A stretch of 31,647 bases of DNA, from the NCBI GenBank assembly GCA_021824855.1, contig JAKAJX010000205.1, forward strand, positions 1 to 31,647. Reading direction: 5' to 3'. The first letter of the stretch is position 1. Each line of letters begins with the position of its first letter. The notes beneath the pieces are model-generated. The model had not been told where the DNA came from and searched no databases. It saw nothing but the letters and a program-made list of their open reading frames with translations. A program made the translations under genes and the position numbers. Below are positions 16,540 to 24,458 of this stretch, piece after piece. Origin of the DNA: Bacteroidota bacterium (GTDB taxonomy: Bacteria > Bacteroidota > Bacteroidia > Chitinophagales > Chitinophagaceae).

Positions 16540-17538
16540 TTATTTTTCTTCTTTTACCATTTTCCGCAAAATAGCCCATTGCTTTAATGCATCTCGAGAA
16601 TCGATAGCCGGATAACCTAATACTTTTTTTCCGGCAGGAACATCTTGAATAACACCCGACATGCCTCCTACCAATGCTCCACTTCCAACTGTTGTATGAT
16701 CGGTTATACATGCTCCACCACCTACAATAACTCCATCGCCCAATACTACAGAACCGGCTAATCCACTGCTTCCGGCCATTATACATGATCGTCCCATTTT
16801 ACTGTTATGCCCTATTTGTACCAGATTATCTAACTTACAACCATCCCCAATAACTGTAGCACTAAACTTTCCTCTATCAATACAAGTATTAGCACCAATT
16901 TCTACACCATTGCCAATTACTACATTACCAATATGAGGAATTTTAATTAAGCCTTTCCCATCGGCACTTGGTCTAAACCCAAATCCATCGGCTCCAATTG
17001 TTGAATTAGGATGTAAAATGCAAGCGTTTCCTATAATACATCTTTCTCTAATTACTGCACCAGACCAAATAATTGTATTGTGTCCAATTTGTGTATCGTC
17101 TAAAATGGTAACATTGGGATAAACAATGGTATTGCTGCCAATTTTTACGCCTTTGCCAATATAACAGCCTGCTCCAATTTTAGAGCCATTACCAATCACT
17201 GCCGATGCATGTATTGTTGCAGATGGATGAATATCTACTTCAAATACCGGATTATCGGGCAAAAACAACTCTAATAATTCTGCCATTGCAATATCGGCAG
17301 ATTTCACTTTTATGATGGCTTTGTTAATGCCCGGTTCTAAGTCAATAGTATCATTTATAATTACTGCCGATGCTTTAGAAGTTTCCCAAAGCTTAGCATA
17401 TTTTTTATTTCCAATAAACGTAATTTGTCCTTCTTCGGCCATTTCTATTTGTTCGGGAGATGTAATTAAAATAGAATTATCACCAATTAAAATGCCATTT
17501 ACTTTTTGAGCAATTTCTTCTACAGTATATTTTTTCAT
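16540..17538 (-). CDS. lpxD: UDP-3-O-(3-hydroxyacyl)glucosamine N-acyltransferase
   Basis: A 332-residue LpxD, the third enzyme of lipid A synthesis, which transfers a hydroxyacyl chain from acyl carrier protein to the 2-amine of UDP-3-O-acyl-glucosamine. The N-terminal uridine-binding domain (about 1-95, YTVEEIAQKVNG...GQITFIGNKKY) is followed by a left-handed parallel beta-helix of hexapeptide repeats (about 100-315). The catalytic His is H244 in LVQIGHNSKMG, and the IGADGFGF block at 181-188 binds the acyl chain. The open frame continues 20 codons upstream to 17598, but MKKYTVEEIA matches the usual LpxD start. Its presence confirms a Gram-negative outer membrane. The usual partners lpxC/fabZ and lpxA are not adjacent. 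Confidence 0.96.
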   Translation of the reverse strand: MKKYTVEEIAQKVNGILIGDNSILITSPEQIEMAEEGQITFIGNKKYAKLWETSKASAVIINDTIDLEPGINKAIIKVKSADIAMAELLELFLPDNPVFEVDIHPSATIHASAVIGNGSKIGAGCYIGKGVKIGSNTIVYPNVTILDDTQIGHNTIIWSGAVIRERCIIGNACILHPNSTIGADGFGFRPSADGKGLIKIPHIGNVVIGNGVEIGANTCIDRGKFSATVIGDGCKLDNLVQIGHNSKMGRSCIMAGSSGLAGSVVLGDGVIVGGGACITDHTTVGSGALVGGMSGVIQDVPAGKKVLGYPAIDSRDALKQWAILRKMVKEEK

Positions 17539-17695
17539 ATTACAAATACTTTCGTTTAAAAAAAGAGTATAGGTAAGAAAAATTTCCGATTCTATCATTT
17601 TTTCTATTTACAATTATGTTTTGATTAGGTATAAAAGCTGTTTTTTGCAAGCGTACTTGTTATCATAATATCCGTAATTTGTAAAAAAATAAAAC

Positions 17696-18934
17696 ATGTC
17701 TAACTTTATTATAACTTGTCCAAATTGCTTTCATAAGTTTGAGCCAACCGATGCTATTCGCGAAAATCTTCAAAAAGAATTAAATGAAAAAGCCAAAGAA
17801 TGGCAAGAAAAAAAAGAAAAAGAGTTTAGAGATAAAGAATCTTTATTGCAGCAACAGTTAATTAATAAAGAAGAAGAATTGAATACCCGATTAACAGTTG
17901 AAAAACAAAAATTAGAAGAAATAGTAAAGAAAAAAGTTAGCACAGATTTCGAAAACAAACTACAAGTTTTAGAGCAAACATTGGAAGAAAATAAAATTAA
18001 ATTAAAAGAATCGAGAAATAAAGAATTAGAATTTTTACAAAAAGAAAGAGAATTAAAAAATAAAGAAGATGAACTGCAAATTACCTTACAAAAACAATTG
18101 TTGATTGAAAGAGAAAAACTAAAAGAACAATTATTAAAAGAAGAAACTGAACGGTATAGCATAAAAGATCACGAATACCAATTACAAGTAAAAGAATTAC
18201 AAAAACAATTAGAAGATCAAAAACGCTTGGCAGACGAAATGAAGCGTAAAGCAGAACAAGGCTCCATGCAATTGCAGGGCGAAGTACAAGAATTGTTATT
18301 GGAAGAAATATTGCGAAATACTTTTCCTTTCGATAAAATTGAAGAAGTAGGTAAAGGTGTAAAAGGAGCCGATTGCATTCAAACAGTTAGAACCCAATTT
18401 GGCAATGAAGCCGGAACCATTATTTATGAAAGTAAACGCACCAAAGATTTTGCGAACGAATGGATTGAAAAATTAAAATCGGATATGCGAGTTTTAGGAG
18501 CTGATATAGCTGTTATAGTTACGCAAGCATTACCAAAGGAGATAGATAAATTTGGCGAAAAAGAAGGCGTATACATTTGTACGTTCGCAGAAGTTAAAAG
18601 TGTTGCATTAATTTTACGAAACGCAGTTGTAAAAGTGTATGAAGCTAAAAAAAGTCAGGAAAATAAAGGTGATAAAATGGCATTGTTATACGATTATTTG
18701 ATAAGCAATGAGTTTGGAGAACAATGGAAAGCCATACGAGAAGGATTTATGAGTATGAAATTATCTATTCAAAAAGAAAGAGATGCTATGGAAAAACTTT
18801 GGAAAGCAAGAGAAAAACAATTAGAAAAAGTATTACTGAATGCTGCACATATTAAAGGTTCAATAGAAGGTATTTCAGGTGCAGATATTAATTTAAATTT
18901 ATTAGATGATAACGATTCATTATTATTAGAATGA
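17696..18934 (+). CDS. DUF2130 domain protein with zinc-ribbon-like N-terminus and long coiled coil
   Basis: A 412-residue cytosolic protein. The first residues carry a CPNC pair (C8, C11: ITCPNCFHKFEP), half of a zinc ribbon. Residues about 25-195 are an almost continuous, Lys/Glu/Gln-rich coiled coil. From about 200 the DUF2130 domain follows (LLEEILRNTFPFDKIEEVGKGVKGADCIQTV, then GTIIYESKRTKDFANEWIEKLKSDMRVLGADIAVIVTQALP), whose D and ESKR residues look like a PD-(D/E)xK nuclease-type core; this is my reading of the motif pattern, and catalysis is not established for the family as far as I know. Its stop codon overlaps the start of the next gene (ATGA), so the two are translationally coupled. 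Confidence 0.88.
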   Translation: MSNFIITCPNCFHKFEPTDAIRENLQKELNEKAKEWQEKKEKEFRDKESLLQQQLINKEEELNTRLTVEKQKLEEIVKKKVSTDFENKLQVLEQTLEENKIKLKESRNKELEFLQKERELKNKEDELQITLQKQLLIEREKLKEQLLKEETERYSIKDHEYQLQVKELQKQLEDQKRLADEMKRKAEQGSMQLQGEVQELLLEEILRNTFPFDKIEEVGKGVKGADCIQTVRTQFGNEAGTIIYESKRTKDFANEWIEKLKSDMRVLGADIAVIVTQALPKEIDKFGEKEGVYICTFAEVKSVALILRNAVVKVYEAKKSQENKGDKMALLYDYLISNEFGEQWKAIREGFMSMKLSIQKERDAMEKLWKAREKQLEKVLLNAAHIKGSIEGISGADINLNLLDDNDSLLLE

Positions 18935-20025
18935 TTACAACTAACCAAGAACCTCATTATACCGATAAGCCCAGCAGAAAAAAACCAATTTTTTCTGTTA
19001 ATCAAAGATTACGAAACTACTTACATCAATACGGACGAGAAGTAAAATTATTTGCTCAGTATGCCGATCTTTTAAATTTTACCTATACCGTTCCTATCAA
19101 GAAAAAAGATGGCACAGACTCTTCCTGGGAAAAAGTAATATACGATACACGAGAGTTTGAATTTTTAAGAGAGAATTTAGTAAAGAATTATGCTTTATTA
19201 AAAACAAAAGGTGATCAAAGTTTTATCAATCAATTAGACGTTGCAGCAATTGATTTCTGCTATTTTGGTAATAGTCAGCCTTTTCGCATTCGCATTGTTA
19301 ATAGATATAATGCCAATTTCGATCATTATTATATAAAACAAGCCGATGCCAATAGAATTTTTGGATTAGAGTTAGAGCATCTTTTATCGCCCAATCGCAT
19401 TACTTACTTCACCAATAACAATACACTTATTGAAGAACATATTCCGGGCATTCCGGGAGATATTTTTATTGCCGATTACTTAAATTTATCCGAAACCAAT
19501 CAAATTAGGCTTGCAAAAGAATTTGTAAAATTTAATGAACGATGTTTTACACATTTATTGGGCGATATGCGTAGCTACAATTTTGTAATTAATATAACGC
19601 CTGATGTTTTAAATTATCAATACCGATTTAGAGCTATTGACTTTGATCAGCAATCGTATGAAGGAAGAAAAAATTTATACTTACCACAATTTTTTAAAGA
19701 AAATAAACCATTTGTAGATATTGTTATGAAACATTTAAATAAAGAATCTATTGAGCAATATCAGGCAGAAGAAAAAACTTTAATGGCTTTTAGATTGGCA
19801 TCATCTAAGTATCGAGTAAAAGAATTATTAGATATAATGAGTGATGCAGAAATTTCTAAACCTGAAAAAATAATTCAACTGAAGGAAGAACTTGCCATAC
19901 ATTTCAATCAGCCTACTTTTTCAAAAGCCACAACTATGGGACAAATTGTAAAAATGCAGTTAAAGCAAATATTAAAAAAGAGTTTATCGCTTTTACCCAA
20001 AACCAATATTAGAGTGGCCGATTAG
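18931..20025 (+). CDS. Uncharacterised protein with kinase-like motifs
   Basis: I do not recognise this 364-residue family by name, but the motif order fits an atypical protein-kinase/APH-like fold. YYIKQA (K136) could be the ATP-anchoring lysine strand, GLELEHL (E147 or E149) the alpha-C glutamate, LIEEHIPGIPGD (167-177) the hinge as in APH-type kinases (xEYIPG), GDMRSYNFVIN (D212, N217) the catalytic loop with the exact D-x4-N spacing, and FRAIDFDQ (D237) the DFG-like metal-binding aspartate, 25 residues after D212. The N-terminal 100 residues and the helical C-terminus match nothing I know. It is translationally coupled (ATGA overlap) to the DUF2130 gene and ends in a 17-base tail-to-tail overlap with the phosphopantetheinyl transferase gene. 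Confidence 0.7.
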   Translation: MITTNQEPHYTDKPSRKKPIFSVNQRLRNYLHQYGREVKLFAQYADLLNFTYTVPIKKKDGTDSSWEKVIYDTREFEFLRENLVKNYALLKTKGDQSFINQLDVAAIDFCYFGNSQPFRIRIVNRYNANFDHYYIKQADANRIFGLELEHLLSPNRITYFTNNNTLIEEHIPGIPGDIFIADYLNLSETNQIRLAKEFVKFNERCFTHLLGDMRSYNFVINITPDVLNYQYRFRAIDFDQQSYEGRKNLYLPQFFKENKPFVDIVMKHLNKESIEQYQAEEKTLMAFRLASSKYRVKELLDIMSDAEISKPEKIIQLKEELAIHFNQPTFSKATTMGQIVKMQLKQILKKSLSLLPKTNIRVAD

Positions 20026-20674
20026 CAATATCTGCATCTGTTACAACCCAGCACAAACATAAATTTTCGAATATTTTATACTGAACTTCAATGGGTACAA
20101 CCCAATTAGCTTTCGAAAAAATTGCATTAAAAATTCCTTCATGTGCAATATCGAATTGTTGCAACCGAATTTCTTCACTAAAATTAATATTGCCCCACCC
20201 CCACCATTTAAATATGGCTTCTTTCGCATTCCACAACAAAATAGTTTGATGTATTAAAGTAGTTGTGAATGTATTTTGAGTAGTAACACCAAAATCTTGC
20301 ATTTCTTTTTTACTTAAAAATTTATGAGCAACTTTCAATACTTTATCCGATGCAAGTTCAATATCAATTCCCACTCGCTGATGTAAGCTAACAATTGCAG
20401 CAGCAAAATTTCCACAATGCGAAATAGAAAAATGATATTGCTCGTAAGGCAAATAAGGTTTATTCGTATCGGCAATAACGATTTCTGTGTATGGAAAATC
20501 AGGAAACAATAATTGCAGCAAATACCTTGCTGCTAAGTGTTGTAATCGTTTATGTGGATGAGTAATAGATTTTTGCAAAGGAACTTTTGATAAAAAAAAT
20601 GCCTCATCTTCCTCAATTTTCCAAATAGCCAATTTAGTTGATTGGTTAATATTATGTTGATAAAATAAACTCAA
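20009..20674 (-). CDS. 4'-phosphopantetheinyl transferase (Sfp type)
   Basis: A 221-residue two-lobed Sfp-type transferase. Key motifs: KPYL (72-75), HFSISHCG (81-88) contacting CoA, VGIDIE with Mg2+ ligands D104 and E106, and WNAKEAIFKW (148-157) with the third ligand E152. It moves the phosphopantetheine arm from coenzyme A to a serine of acyl or peptidyl carrier proteins. No carrier protein or polyketide/peptide synthase gene is in the window, so it may be the housekeeping enzyme of fatty acid synthesis; an AcpS-type enzyme elsewhere cannot be excluded. Its 3' end overlaps the convergent kinase-like gene by 17 bases. Confidence 0.9.
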   Translation of the reverse strand: MSLFYQHNINQSTKLAIWKIEEDEAFFLSKVPLQKSITHPHKRLQHLAARYLLQLLFPDFPYTEIVIADTNKPYLPYEQYHFSISHCGNFAAAIVSLHQRVGIDIELASDKVLKVAHKFLSKKEMQDFGVTTQNTFTTTLIHQTILLWNAKEAIFKWWGWGNINFSEEIRLQQFDIAHEGIFNAIFSKANWVVPIEVQYKIFENLCLCWVVTDADIANRPL

Positions 20675-20812
20675 TTTATTTTTACAATTTTTGATTGCAG
20701 ATTTACGATTTATATTGCAAATAATTGAAGATGTTAGTTTTAAAATAACAAATTACAACTTGGCAAATATTTATTGAATAAACAATATAAGCCGAAGTAA
20801 AATACTGATTAC

Positions 20813-21349
20813 ATGATTTTAACCGATAAACGAATTATTGAAGAAATGAGTAAAGGCACTATTAAGATTGAGCCTTTTAATAGAGCCGATTTAGGTAGTA
20901 ATAGCTATGATGTACATTTGGGAAAATGGCTGGCAAAATATGTAGATGCAGAATTGGATGCAAAAAAACACAACACAATTCAATACTTCGAAATTCCTGA
21001 AGAAGGTTTTACATTATTACCCCATGAATTTTATTTAGGTGTTACTGCTGAATACACCGAAACGCATGCCCACGTTCCTTTTTTAGAAGGAAAATCATCT
21101 ACCGGTCGTTTAGGTATCGATATTCATGCAACTGCCGGCAAAGGCGATGTAGGTTTTTGTGGAAATTGGACGTTAGAAATTTCGTGCAAACAACCTGTAA
21201 GAATATATAAAGGAATGCCTATTGGTCAGTTAATCTATTTTCCGGTAGATGGTGAAATTGAAATAAAGTATAACCAAAAAACAAATGCTAAATATAGCAG
21301 TCAGCCTAATAAACCTATTGAAAGTATGATGTGGAAGAATAAGTTTTAA
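20813..21349 (+). CDS. dcd: dCTP deaminase
   Basis: A 178-residue trimeric dUTPase-fold enzyme that deaminates dCTP to dUTP for thymidylate synthesis. Diagnostic segments: MILTDKRIIEEM at the N-terminus, GSNSYDVHLG (28-37), FLEGKSSTGRLGIDIHATAGKGDVGFCGNWTLEISC, in which the arginine of TGRLG and the glutamate of TLE are the conserved active-site residues, and GQLIYF followed by YSSQPNKP at the C-terminal lid. Length is normal. The gene is single and converges on the DUF3810 gene with an 8-base gap. The 138 bases upstream (20675-20812) are AT-rich and show no clear promoter. Confidence 0.95.
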   Translation: MILTDKRIIEEMSKGTIKIEPFNRADLGSNSYDVHLGKWLAKYVDAELDAKKHNTIQYFEIPEEGFTLLPHEFYLGVTAEYTETHAHVPFLEGKSSTGRLGIDIHATAGKGDVGFCGNWTLEISCKQPVRIYKGMPIGQLIYFPVDGEIEIKYNQKTNAKYSSQPNKPIESMMWKNKF

Positions 21350-21357
21350 TGATTGAT

Positions 21358-22482
21358 TTACCATTTTCCATATTCTCGCTGATACGCTATTAGCCAACCA
21401 ATCACTTCATTATAACTTTCAATGCCTTCGTTTTGTAAATTAAATTTTAGGTATTGATTATACATTGACGACATTACCGGTGAAATGCTGTTTTCTTCAT
21501 TATAAAAAAATTGCTTTACAGCCTTTCTATCTCGTATCACTTTTTCATTTAAGTGTTCTTTATTATAAATTAATTCCTGCTTTAAACCTGTTGTATCGCC
21601 ATCAATTAAAAAAGTATTTATTTCTTCTTGTTGTGCATAAGAAAACAGGTCGAGATATACCGAATACTTAAAAAAGGGTAATTCAGAAATACTACATGCC
21701 AAATATCCCGAAAAATTAGCCTCACTTTCGCTGGCATAACCCAATTGATGGGCAATTTCGTGGCAAATAATATAGGGCAATAAAACCTGCGGAATATCAT
21801 TTCTAAATTGAGCTTCTCCACTAAACGGATTATAATAACCTATAAATCCAAAATACATTCCCATTTTGCTGTACAAACTACTTTTAACCGAAATAGGACT
21901 ATAAGAAAGAAAATAATATTGCTTTGATGCACTATCGTAACATTTTTTTGCTTCTGCAATAATCTGCTGTATAGGCATCTGTGGCAAACTTGTATCGGGT
22001 ATTTGCATTCTATACTCATTTACCTTATTAATAAGTTGATGTGTTAGCTCAACAACTTCCTCTTTACAGTAATGGGTTTTACTTAATTGCAGCTGATTGG
22101 AGATGCCGATTCTAAAATAATTTAATCCCCATAAAAAAAAGAAAACAATATACAACCACATCAATTTTCTTACTAAAAATCCCAACTGATTGACAAGAAT
22201 TTTCCCTGAAAAACTTTTACTCAATTTAAAAATTGCTCGAAGCAACTTAATTATAAAAATCAATATTAATACAATATAAAAAATATCACCTACACTAAAT
22301 TGAATCCATCCGGTAATTGTTCTTTGAAAAAATGCAACAACATTGTACCATTTGTTGCTATAATAATGCTCTATCCAAATTGGATGAAGTTTAATGATTT
22401 CAATGAAGCATATCCCTATAATTGGAACGATCCATTGAAGAGTAGGGAATAATAAATTGGTAGTTTTTCCTTTTATGTGCAT
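21358..22482 (-). CDS. DUF3810 membrane protein with HExxH metallopeptidase motif
   Basis: A 374-residue protein of the Bacteroidota family DUF3810. Three hydrophobic segments at about residues 10-30, 65-82 and 105-122 anchor it; the rest is likely outside the cytoplasmic membrane. ICHEIAHQLGYASESEANF (239-257) carries H241-E242-x-x-H245 and a downstream glutamate (E252 or E254), the arrangement of gluzincin-type zinc peptidases. The upstream GYYNPFSGEAQFRNDIP segment is also conserved in the family. Substrate unknown. It is divergent from the DUF177 gene; the intervening 96 bases carry the latter's promoter. Confidence 0.88.
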   Translation of the reverse strand: MHIKGKTTNLLFPTLQWIVPIIGICFIEIIKLHPIWIEHYYSNKWYNVVAFFQRTITGWIQFSVGDIFYIVLILIFIIKLLRAIFKLSKSFSGKILVNQLGFLVRKLMWLYIVFFFLWGLNYFRIGISNQLQLSKTHYCKEEVVELTHQLINKVNEYRMQIPDTSLPQMPIQQIIAEAKKCYDSASKQYYFLSYSPISVKSSLYSKMGMYFGFIGYYNPFSGEAQFRNDIPQVLLPYIICHEIAHQLGYASESEANFSGYLACSISELPFFKYSVYLDLFSYAQQEEINTFLIDGDTTGLKQELIYNKEHLNEKVIRDRKAVKQFFYNEENSISPVMSSMYNQYLKFNLQNEGIESYNEVIGWLIAYQREYGKW

Positions 22483-22527
22483 AATAAACTATAAAGAAAC
22501 TACTATTTCACAAATTCACAATTTCGT

Positions 22528-22558
22528 TTTGCCCTTTAATTGCAAAACCCTACCTTTG
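22528..22558 (+). promoter_or_regulatory. Bacteroidota-type promoter of the DUF177-rpmF-plsX group
   Basis: TTTG (22528-22531), 19-base spacer, and a perfect -7 box TACCTTTG (22551-22558). Initiation near 22565 gives a leader of about 14 bases to the ATG at 22579, and rules out the upstream in-frame ATG at 22540, which lies inside the promoter. Confidence 0.75.
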
Positions 22559-22578
22559 CGAGCCCTAAAAATCCGAAC

Positions 22579-23124
22579 ATGAATTATCGACGTGAATACG
22601 AGATTGCATTTGTGGGTTTAAAGCCGGGTGTTCATGTGTTTGAATACAGGATTGAGGATAAGTTCTTTATACCGTATGGAGAGCAAGATTTTAATAATTG
22701 CATTGTTGATGTTAAACTGAGTTTGGATAAGAAGAATGGATTTATGCAATTACATTTCGACATTAATGGAAACATTGATGTAATTTGCGACAAATGCGGA
22801 AATAGCCTGCATAAGCAGCTTTGGGACGAGTACGATATTATAGTAAAAATGGTGGAAGAGCCTGAATTAATGAATGAACAAGAGGCCGATCCCGATATAT
22901 ATTACATTAATAGAAGTGAAAGTCACTTGCATATAGCTGATTGGATGTATGAATTTATTAATTTAAGTTTACCAATGCAGAAAAGGTGTAATGATGAGGA
23001 AATGGGTGGTTCGCTATGCAATAACGAAGTGCTGGCTAAGTTAAAAGAGATGGAAGATGAAGTGAGAAAAGAAAACAATAATCTCTGGAAGGGATTAGAG
23101 AAATTTAAAGATTTAGATAATTAA
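22579..23124 (+). CDS. DUF177 (YceD-like) protein
   Basis: A 181-residue member of DUF177/YceD, a family almost always encoded directly before rpmF and involved in large-subunit ribosome biogenesis, with a link to 23S rRNA processing in some bacteria and plants. A CxxC pair (C70, C73 in VICDKCGNSL) and later cysteines (KRCNDEE, SLCNN) could bind a metal. The acidic C-terminal half (EEPELMNEQEADPDIYYI) is typical. The start at 22579 is preferred over an in-frame ATG at 22540 because the latter lies between the -33 and -7 elements of the promoter. It precedes rpmF by 32 bases and is probably co-transcribed with it. Confidence 0.9.
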   Translation: MNYRREYEIAFVGLKPGVHVFEYRIEDKFFIPYGEQDFNNCIVDVKLSLDKKNGFMQLHFDINGNIDVICDKCGNSLHKQLWDEYDIIVKMVEEPELMNEQEADPDIYYINRSESHLHIADWMYEFINLSLPMQKRCNDEEMGGSLCNNEVLAKLKEMEDEVRKENNNLWKGLEKFKDLDN

Positions 23125-23156
23125 TATTTTTTTTTTGATACTATAAATTTTGTGTT

Positions 23157-23351
23157 ATGCCGAATCCTAAACGTCGCCATTCTCAGCAAAGAGGAGCTAA
23201 GAGAAGAACGCACTACAAAGCTGAAGAAGTAACTTTAAGCAAAGACACTACAACCGGAGAAATCCATGTACGTCATCGTGCACATGTTAGTGAAGGAAAA
23301 TTATTCTATAAAGGAAAATTGGTTGCAGAAAAAGCACCCTTAAAAGCTTAA
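23157..23351 (+). CDS. rpmF: 50S ribosomal protein bL32
   Basis: A 64-residue basic protein with the invariant N-terminus MPNPKRRHSQQRGAKRRTHYKA of bL32 and the internal VRHRAHVSEGKLFYKGK segment. The form lacks the zinc-binding cysteines found in some bL32 proteins, consistent with the C-minus type. It lies 32 bases after the DUF177 gene, in the classic yceD-rpmF-plsX order. A near-consensus promoter-like stretch (TAAATTTTG) lies just upstream but the gene is probably read from the DUF177 promoter. Confidence 0.97.
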   Translation: MPNPKRRHSQQRGAKRRTHYKAEEVTLSKDTTTGEIHVRHRAHVSEGKLFYKGKLVAEKAPLKA

Positions 23352-23372
23352 TTTTTTTCTATACTTATTAAA

Positions 23373-23409
23373 AAAATCCTATAAGGGTTATCAATCCTTA
23401 TAGGATTTT
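23373..23409 (+). terminator. Strong hairpin between rpmF and plsX
   Basis: Perfect 14-bp arms, AAAATCCTATAAGG (23373-23386) and CCTTATAGGATTTT (23396-23409), with a 9-base loop, followed by TCTTT-rich sequence. It lies 21 bases after the rpmF stop and 15 bases before the plsX ATG, so it acts as a terminator or attenuator separating ribosomal-protein from lipid-synthesis expression. Confidence 0.75.
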
Positions 23410-23424
23410 CTTTACCTTGCTTTT

Positions 23425-24366
23425 ATGAATATAGGAATAGACATGATGGGCGGAGATTATGCCCCCTCAGAAGCGGTAAAAGGTTTGCATTTATTTCTCA
23501 GCCAAAATCATATTGGAGCAAAAATTGTTTGTATTGGTGATGAATCTATTATTCATTCACTTTTACAAGAACATAAAATACATTCTTCTGTACAAATTGT
23601 ACATGCACCCGAAATAATTGGCTACCACGAACATCCAACCAAAGCTTTAAAAGAAAAGCAACAAAGCTCCATTGCAATAGGTTTTCATTTATTATCAACC
23701 GGTAAAATTGATGCTTTTATAAGTGCAGGCAATACCGGAGCAATGCTTGTTGGTGCCATGTTTACTATTAAACCTATCGAAGGTATTCAACGCCCAACTA
23801 TTGCCACCATCATTCCTAAACTTAATGGAGGTACGGGTTTATTATTAGATGTGGGATTAAATGCAGACTGCAAACCGGAAAATTTAAATCAATTTGCCAT
23901 TCTTGGTAATTTATATGCACAAACTATTTTAGGCATTCAACATCCTACAACAGGTTTATTAAATATTGGAGAAGAAGAAGGCAAGGGAAACATTTTAGCT
24001 CAAGCTACTTTCCCTCTTCTAAAAGAAAATCAACAAATTTCCTTTATTGGCAATATTGAAGGACGAGATTTTTTTAACGATAAAGCAGATGTAATTGTTT
24101 GTGATGGATTTACCGGAAATATTATTTTAAAAATGGCAGAAAGTATTTATGATATTGCCGAACAAAGAGAATTGCATCACGATGCTTATTACAATCGTTT
24201 TCATTATCAAAACTATGGCGGAACCCCGGTTTTAGGTGTTGCCAAACCTGTAATAATTGGGCATGGAATTAGTAATGATATTGCCTTTAAAAATATGCTG
24301 CTACTGGCAGAAAAAATGATTGAAAGCGACTTATGCGGAAAAATTAAAGAAAGCTTCTCTGTTTAA
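23425..24366 (+). CDS. plsX: Phosphate acyltransferase PlsX
   Basis: A 313-residue PlsX, which converts acyl-ACP plus phosphate to acyl-phosphate, the donor for PlsY in phospholipid synthesis, at the cytoplasmic face of the membrane. Signatures: NIGIDMMGGDYAPSEAVKG at the N-terminus, FISAGNTGAMLVGAMF (about 91-106), and FIGNIEGRDFFNDKADVIVCDGFTGNIILKMAE (about 210-242). The C-terminus GHGISNDIAFKNMLLLAEKMI is normal. The gene usually following plsX, fabH, is absent: the next gene is a cystathionine beta-synthase with its own promoter. A strong hairpin separates plsX from rpmF, so it needs either read-through or its own promoter. Confidence 0.96.
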   Translation: MNIGIDMMGGDYAPSEAVKGLHLFLSQNHIGAKIVCIGDESIIHSLLQEHKIHSSVQIVHAPEIIGYHEHPTKALKEKQQSSIAIGFHLLSTGKIDAFISAGNTGAMLVGAMFTIKPIEGIQRPTIATIIPKLNGGTGLLLDVGLNADCKPENLNQFAILGNLYAQTILGIQHPTTGLLNIGEEEGKGNILAQATFPLLKENQQISFIGNIEGRDFFNDKADVIVCDGFTGNIILKMAESIYDIAEQRELHHDAYYNRFHYQNYGGTPVLGVAKPVIIGHGISNDIAFKNMLLLAEKMIESDLCGKIKESFSV

Positions 24367-24411
24367 AAAATCATCATTTTAGCAATTACCAAGATAAATC
24401 AATTACTAATC

Positions 24412-24441
24412 TTTGTTAGTTTTTGCAAAACTGTACTTTTG
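24412..24441 (+). promoter_or_regulatory. Bacteroidota-type promoter of the cystathionine beta-synthase gene
   Basis: TTTG (24412-24415), 18-base spacer, perfect -7 box TACTTTTG (24434-24441). The ATG at 24459 is 18 bases downstream. An in-frame ATG at 24423 falls between the two boxes and is therefore not the start. Confidence 0.7.
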
Positions 24442-24458
24442 CTGCAAACTCCACTATA

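Noticed and set aside
16316..16786. 156-residue minus-strand open frame across the lpxD 3' end and the orphan gene
   Set aside because: Low-complexity Trp/Arg/Cys/Ser content from an out-of-frame reading of the lpxD hexapeptide repeats.
17770..18162. 130-residue open frame antisense to the DUF2130 coiled coil
   Set aside because: Composed almost only of Ser, Phe, Cys, Leu and Asn, the mirror image of Lys/Glu/Gln codons; no sign of independent coding.
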